The notes under the pieces: generated by a model
What the model was told of the DNA's origin: nothing
What the model saw: only the letters and a program-made list of their open reading frames with translations
The model's database searches: none
Assembly: GCA_963724065.1 (NCBI GenBank)
Contig: CAVRTB010000002.1
Coordinates: 186,001-250,000, forward strand
Direction of reading: 5' to 3'
DNA from: DASRIA01 sp963724065
Lineage (GTDB): Bacteria > Actinomycetota > Thermoleophilia > Solirubrobacterales > JBBDJG01
Length of the DNA: 64,000 bases
In this document: positions 60,152 through 64,000 of the stretch, piece by piece
Layout: every line of letters starts with the position of its first letter
How positions within the stretch are numbered: position 1 is the stretch's first letter
Translations under genes and position numbers: made by a program

Positions 60152-61402
60152 ATGTCCGCCGGCGTGCACGGCGCGATCGATGCCCCCGCGGGCGCTGATG
60201 AGCGGCCGGACTGGATGCTCGACGTGCGCGGCTGGGCGGTCGGCGCCGATGGGGCCCGGATCGACGCGGTCGAGGGCGTGCACGAGGGGCGGCAGGTCTT
60301 CAGCGTGCCGCTCGACGTCGCGCGGCCCCAGACCGCAGCCGCTCACGGCCTTGCCGCGGACCAGCCGATCGGCTTCCATGCGCTGGTCGGCACGCTGCGG
60401 CTCGCGCCGCAATTCGAGCTCGAGTTGCGGGCGGTACCCGAACGCGGTCACCCGGTCGCGCTGGGCACGATCGCGGGGCGCCGGGCGGCACTTCGCTCCA
60501 CTTACGAGGCGCGGCGCGCGCCGATCGCGGTGACGACGCTCGGCCGCACCGGGTCGATGCTCCTGATGCGGCTGCTGGCCGCGCATCCGGAGGTGCTCGT
60601 CTACCGCCCGCACCGGTTCGAGCAGCGGATCGCCAGCTACTGGGCCGACGTGCTGCTGTCCCTCGCCGACCCGGCGAGCTACATCCGCCAGGTGGCTCCC
60701 CCGGCTGACGTCGACGACCCCACCTGGTGGCTCGGGCGCGACGCGCCGGTCCCGTGGGCGCTGCGCGACGCGCCGGTCCAGGACTGGCTCGGCGGCGACG
60801 CCGTCGAGGCGCTGGCCCCGGTGTTCCAGGAGCGAATCGAGGCCACCTACGACCGGATCGCGGCAACGACGGACGCGGGCGCCGCGCCACGTTTCGCGGA
60901 GAAGTTCAACCTCCGCGCGGCCGGGTTGATCAGAGAGCTGTACCCGGCATCCCGCGAGCTCTTCCTCGTGCGCGACTTCCGCGACATGGTCAGCTCGATC
61001 CTCTCGTTCAACCGCAAGCGCGGGGCACAGGGCTTCGGCCGCGCGGCGGCCGGCTCGGACGCCGAGTACATCGCCTCGCTCGGGGGATGGGCCACGGGCT
61101 TCGTGCGCGCGTGGGAGCGACGGCGCTCGAGTGCGCAGCTCGTCCGCTACGAGGACCTCGTAAGCGACCCCGAGCCCACGCTCGCCGGCGTGCTTGGCCA
61201 TCTCGGGGTCGACGCGTCGCGAAGCACGGTCGCCGCGATGCTCGGCGCGCTGCGGGATGAGATGCCGGAGCTCCGGGACCACGCGACGAGCGAGCACCCC
61301 GCCGCCTCGATCGGGCGCTGGCAGCGTGATCTCGGCCCTGATCTGGTTGCCGAATGCGAGCGAGCGCTGCGGCCGGCGCTCGATGCGTTCGGATACGTCT
61401 AG
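60152..61402 (+). CDS. Sulfotransferase family protein
   Basis: A 416-residue protein. Residues 1-115 are a beta-rich N-terminal domain (WMLDVRGWAVGADGARIDAV, VFSVPLDVARPQ). From about 120 a PAPS-dependent sulfotransferase domain follows: TTLGRTGSMLLMRLLAAHPE (residues 128-147) forms the 5'-phosphosulfate loop, and LFLVRDFRDMVSSILSFN with VRYEDLVSDPEPTLAGVLGH the 3'-phosphate region. It transfers sulfate from PAPS to a sugar or protein. No signal peptide is present, so it would act in the cytosol, before export. It follows the giant repeat protein by 35 bp, perhaps in one transcript. Confidence 0.82.
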   Translation: MSAGVHGAIDAPAGADERPDWMLDVRGWAVGADGARIDAVEGVHEGRQVFSVPLDVARPQTAAAHGLAADQPIGFHALVGTLRLAPQFELELRAVPERGHPVALGTIAGRRAALRSTYEARRAPIAVTTLGRTGSMLLMRLLAAHPEVLVYRPHRFEQRIASYWADVLLSLADPASYIRQVAPPADVDDPTWWLGRDAPVPWALRDAPVQDWLGGDAVEALAPVFQERIEATYDRIAATTDAGAAPRFAEKFNLRAAGLIRELYPASRELFLVRDFRDMVSSILSFNRKRGAQGFGRAAAGSDAEYIASLGGWATGFVRAWERRRSSAQLVRYEDLVSDPEPTLAGVLGHLGVDASRSTVAAMLGALRDEMPELRDHATSEHPAASIGRWQRDLGPDLVAECERALRPALDAFGYV

Positions 61403-61449
61403 CCGTCCATATCCAGCCGCCCCACCGCTCACGGTTACGCTTTCCGCGG

Positions 61450-62673
61450 ATGCTCTCGTCTTCGCCATCCAGTCCGCCGGCTCGCGTGAGGCAACCGACG
61501 GTCGCCGCGGAGGCGCCGCAACGCAACGGCAAGCCCCTGCTCGTGGACGCGCTCGTGCCCGACGCCCACCTGAACGCGGCGGTCGCGGGCATCAGGGGGC
61601 TGGGCTGGGCCGGGGTGCGCGCGCTCGCGGTCGGCCCGGCCTGGACCGCGCCGGGCCTGTGGTCCCGTCATGCCGCCGGGCGCGCAGTGTCGCCCGGTGT
61701 CATCGCAGATCCGGCCGGGTACGCGGAGCGGCTGCAGCAGCTCGCCGGCGAATGCGGGCCGCTGGTCGTGTATCCGAGCCGCGAGGAGACGATCGACGTC
61801 CTGCTCGCGCACCGGCCCCGGTGGGGCGGCGCAGTCCTCCCCTTCCCGGGCGGCGACGTGCTCGATCGGCTACGGGACAAGGGCCGGCTTGTAACGACGG
61901 CGCGCGAGTCCGGAATCGCCACGCCACAGACGCTGTTCCACGGCACCGCGCACGAGCTGCGCTCGGAGCAGTTCACGGAGCCGGTCGTGCTCAAGCCGGC
62001 GCGACCGGTGAGCGCGCTGAAGACCGCTCGCCTGATCGAGGAGCCCAGCCGCCTGCGCTCGATGCTCGACGACCTGCCCGACGACGAGCCGCTGCTCGTC
62101 CAGGAACGGCTGCACGGCCCGCTCACCTCCGTTGAGCTGGTCCTCGACCGCGACGGCCACGTCGTCGCCCGCTTCCAGCACGTCACGCGCCGCACCTGGC
62201 CGTCCGCGGCGGGGTCGATCGCGCTTGCGACCAGCGTCGAACCGGACGAGGATCTCGTGCGCGAGACGGCGGCGATGCTCACTCGCACGGGTTACTGGGG
62301 GCTGGCGCAGGTCGACTTCGTCGCGACCCCGGCCGGATACGTGCTGCTCGACGTGAACCCGCGCTTCTATCGCTGCCTGCCGCTCGCGATCGCGTGCGGC
62401 ACGAACCTCCCCGCGCTCTGGCACGCCGTGACGGTGGGCCGGCCTGTCGGCCCGCCCCAGGGGTACCGGATCGGGGTCACGTACCGCTGGCTGGAGGCGG
62501 ACCTCGTGGCGGCCGCGCGCGGCGCGCCCGGTCGCCTGTTGGAGCGCGTGCCGCAGCCTCACACGGGCGCGGCGTGGGCCGCGGGCGACCCGCTGCCCGG
62601 CTACCTGCTGGGAGCGTGGGCCGTGACCGACCGCGTGCTGCGTGTGCTCGGCATGCGCCGCCGCACGCGGTAG
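61450..62673 (+). CDS. ATP-grasp domain protein
   Basis: A 407-residue ATP-grasp protein. After an alpha/beta N-domain (LLVDALVPDAHLNAAVAGIR), RDKGRLVTTARESGIATPQT opens the ATP-grasp fold; EPVVLKPARPVSAL has the ATP-binding Lys, EPLLVQERLHG the central strand and GLAQVDFVATPAGYVLLDVN with PRFYR the Mg-binding Asp/Asn. Such proteins make carboxylate-amine or carboxylate-thiol bonds; relatives in surface loci include D-aspartate ligases. It lies between the sulfotransferase and FemX/GNAT genes in the same direction. The acceptor is unknown. Confidence 0.85.
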   Translation: MLSSSPSSPPARVRQPTVAAEAPQRNGKPLLVDALVPDAHLNAAVAGIRGLGWAGVRALAVGPAWTAPGLWSRHAAGRAVSPGVIADPAGYAERLQQLAGECGPLVVYPSREETIDVLLAHRPRWGGAVLPFPGGDVLDRLRDKGRLVTTARESGIATPQTLFHGTAHELRSEQFTEPVVLKPARPVSALKTARLIEEPSRLRSMLDDLPDDEPLLVQERLHGPLTSVELVLDRDGHVVARFQHVTRRTWPSAAGSIALATSVEPDEDLVRETAAMLTRTGYWGLAQVDFVATPAGYVLLDVNPRFYRCLPLAIACGTNLPALWHAVTVGRPVGPPQGYRIGVTYRWLEADLVAAARGAPGRLLERVPQPHTGAAWAAGDPLPGYLLGAWAVTDRVLRVLGMRRRTR

Positions 62674-62680
62674 GAGATCG

Positions 62681-63745
62681 ATGTCGCTGCTGGCGGAGGT
62701 CCATCGCGGCGCGCTGGACGGCCTCCTCCCGGAATGGGACGAGCTGTACCGCCAGGACCCCGGCGTGACGCCGTTCTCGTCGCCGGGCTGGGCGCGCGCG
62801 TGGTGGCCGCACTGGTCTGGGGATTCGCAGCCGTGGGTCGTGTCGGTTCGCGCGGGCGGCAGGCTGGTCGGCCTCGCGCCGCTCGTCGCCGGCCGGCGCG
62901 GGCCGTTCCGGGTGCTCACGGAGCTCGGCCGCCCGCCGGGCAACTACTGGGGGCTCGTCGCCGTGCCCGCGCTGCGTGACGAGGCCGGCGCAGCGGTCGC
63001 CGCCGAGATCCGCGCGCACGCGGGCGAGTGGCACGCGCTGCTGCTGGGGGGAATGCCCGAGGGCTCGGCCTTCGAGGCGGCCCTGCGCGGCGCCGGCCTG
63101 CGGGTGCGCGCCCGCCGTCCGACGCCCTACCCGGGAATCGAGCTGCCCGGCTCCTTCGAGGAGTATCTGACCGCGCTGCCGCGCAAGCGCCGCAAGGACC
63201 TGCGGCGCCACATGCGCAGGCTCGACGACGGGCGCCTCGAGCTGCGTGACGTGACCGACGCCGGCGAGCTGCGCGCTGCGATCGACCGCTGGCAGGCGAT
63301 CCGGGTGCGCTGGTGGGCGAGCCGCGACAAGCACATGGACCCCGAGCACGCCAGCGGCCGCTTCCGGGACTTCGTCGCCGACGCGATCGTCGAGTTGGTG
63401 CCCCTCGGGCTCGCGCAGGTCTGGGAGTTCCGCCACGACGGCGAGGTCGTCGGAGTGGAGGTCAACCTCATGGACGAGGCCCGCTACTACTCGTGGATGG
63501 GAGCCTACGAGCCTGCGGCTGCCGGCCTGGGCCTGGGCAAGCTCGCGATCGGGGAGAGCATCCGCGCGAGCATCGAAGCGGGCCGCTCCTACTACGACCT
63601 GATGGTCGGCGACGAGGAGTACAAGTACTGGTACGGCGCCGAGGACAGGCACTGTCGCTGGCTGATGGTCGGCAACGACCGCCCGGCCTCGAGAGCGGCG
63701 CTCGCGGCCGGCGCGCTCGCCGACCGGGTCCGAGGCCTGTCGTAG
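62681..63745 (+). CDS. FemX/CelD-like GNAT acyltransferase
   Basis: A 354-residue protein with two GNAT-like halves. TPFSSPGWARAWWPHW is the typical opening of BcsL/CelD-type (GNAT_6) proteins; EEYLTALPRKRRKDLRRHMR is the basic linker helix; and VWEFRHDGEVVGVEVNLMDE, YYSWMGAYEPAAAGLGLGKL, YYDLMVGDEEYKYWY form the second domain. This group adds acyl or aminoacyl groups to exported polymers or peptidoglycan. A Shine-Dalgarno (TAGGAGAT) precedes the ATG, 8 bp after the ATP-grasp gene, so both are co-transcribed. Confidence 0.83.
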   Translation: MSLLAEVHRGALDGLLPEWDELYRQDPGVTPFSSPGWARAWWPHWSGDSQPWVVSVRAGGRLVGLAPLVAGRRGPFRVLTELGRPPGNYWGLVAVPALRDEAGAAVAAEIRAHAGEWHALLLGGMPEGSAFEAALRGAGLRVRARRPTPYPGIELPGSFEEYLTALPRKRRKDLRRHMRRLDDGRLELRDVTDAGELRAAIDRWQAIRVRWWASRDKHMDPEHASGRFRDFVADAIVELVPLGLAQVWEFRHDGEVVGVEVNLMDEARYYSWMGAYEPAAAGLGLGKLAIGESIRASIEAGRSYYDLMVGDEEYKYWYGAEDRHCRWLMVGNDRPASRAALAAGALADRVRGLS

Positions 63746-63758
63746 CCGCGGGCCCGTA

Positions 63759-64000
63759 CTAAGGCTGGATCGGGACCTCTTGCTGCCCGTTCGTGGGCGG
63801 CGGGCCGGGCTGGACGCCCGACTGGTCCGAGGGCGGGCGGAACTCGCCGGTGCAGCGCTCCTGAGGGGTCTCGCCGACGCTGCAGCCGAGCCGGTTGTCC
63901 CTGCGCAGGTAGTTCCTGATCCTGTACTCGCCCACGATCTCTGCCTCGCCGAGGTTCCCGTCCCGCACGGGGACCCGCCAGTCCTCGCTCCACACGTAGG
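63759..64000 (-). CDS. C-terminal part of an unidentified protein, cut by window edge
   Basis: About 80 residues are visible and the frame is open through the window end, so the true start lies outside. The visible part is NRLGCSVGETPQERCTGEFR (two Cys) followed by a Pro/Gln-rich tail (PPSDQSGVQPGPPPTNGQQE). It is convergent with the FemX-like gene, 13 bp between stops. No family can be assigned from this part; the Pro-rich end suggests an extracellular or surface-exposed tail. Confidence 0.6.
   Translation of the reverse strand, partial: YVWSEDWRVPVRDGNLGEAEIVGEYRIRNYLRRDNRLGCSVGETPQERCTGEFRPPSDQSGVQPGPPPTNGQQEVPIQP

Overview
The window is GC-rich (roughly 70% by eye), densely packed, full of 1-4 bp start/stop overlaps and GTG/TTG starts. 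It has Gram-positive style secreted proteins, two SigB/SigF-type sigma factors side by side, SelD, type-5 uracil-DNA glycosylase, a Grx4/BolA pair and very large secreted repeat proteins. This suggests a deep-branching actinobacterium, most likely Thermoleophilia/Solirubrobacterales (inference from gene content; no rRNA is present). No tRNA, rRNA, CRISPR array, transposase or phage gene was found; this looks like ordinary chromosome with a large surface-protein region at the right.

Layout. 1-5.0 kb: flavin disulfide reductase (cut by the window edge), GH15 glycosidase, GNAT acetyltransferase, cation/proton antiporter. 5.2-10.8 kb: a tight operon (SDR, cyclase-family hydrolase, GMC oxidoreductase, small membrane protein), then a stress protein, a second SDR and a VOC protein. 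10.8-11.1 kb: non-coding DNA with several perfect inverted repeats. 11.5-13.0 kb: a secreted protein made of two copies of one domain, ended by a strong terminator. 13.0-16.9 kb (minus): a four-gene operon with 4-bp overlaps (SMP-30 lactonase, double GlcG domain, SMP-30 fused to an extra N-terminal domain, redoxin). 17-24.3 kb: small regulators, a PhoD-like phosphatase overlapping a YbdK-like ligase, a flavoprotein with no normal start codon, VOC protein, secreted M15-like peptidase. 24.3-24.8 and 26.04-26.21 kb: two long imperfect palindromes. 24.8-31 kb: membrane protein, LemA pair, GNAT, FMN hydroxyacid oxidase, ferritin, HD hydrolase. 31.1-32.2 kb: BolA, Grx4 and DUF2203. 32-40.5 kb: glycosyltransferase-like protein, class I aldolase, second YbdK-like ligase, MBL-rhodanese fusion, catalytically dead rhomboid, SelD, MBL hydrolase, UdgB. 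40.5-42.3 kb: two SigB/F-type sigma genes.

42.5-63.8 kb is the most distinctive part. It holds a 1489-aa secreted subtilisin-like protein with FG-GAP-type repeats behind a SigB/F-type promoter, a lipoprotein, a sulfatase, and a 3587-aa secreted protein. The last has 9 propeller-like repeats followed by 29 repeats of about 98 aa. A sulfotransferase, an ATP-grasp protein and a FemX/GNAT-like acyltransferase follow. The two giant proteins are otherwise unrelated but end in the same roughly 205-220-residue C-terminal module, which I do not recognise as a described domain. The sulfatase and sulfotransferase around the repeat protein suggest a locus for building and modifying an extracellular surface layer; this is inference.
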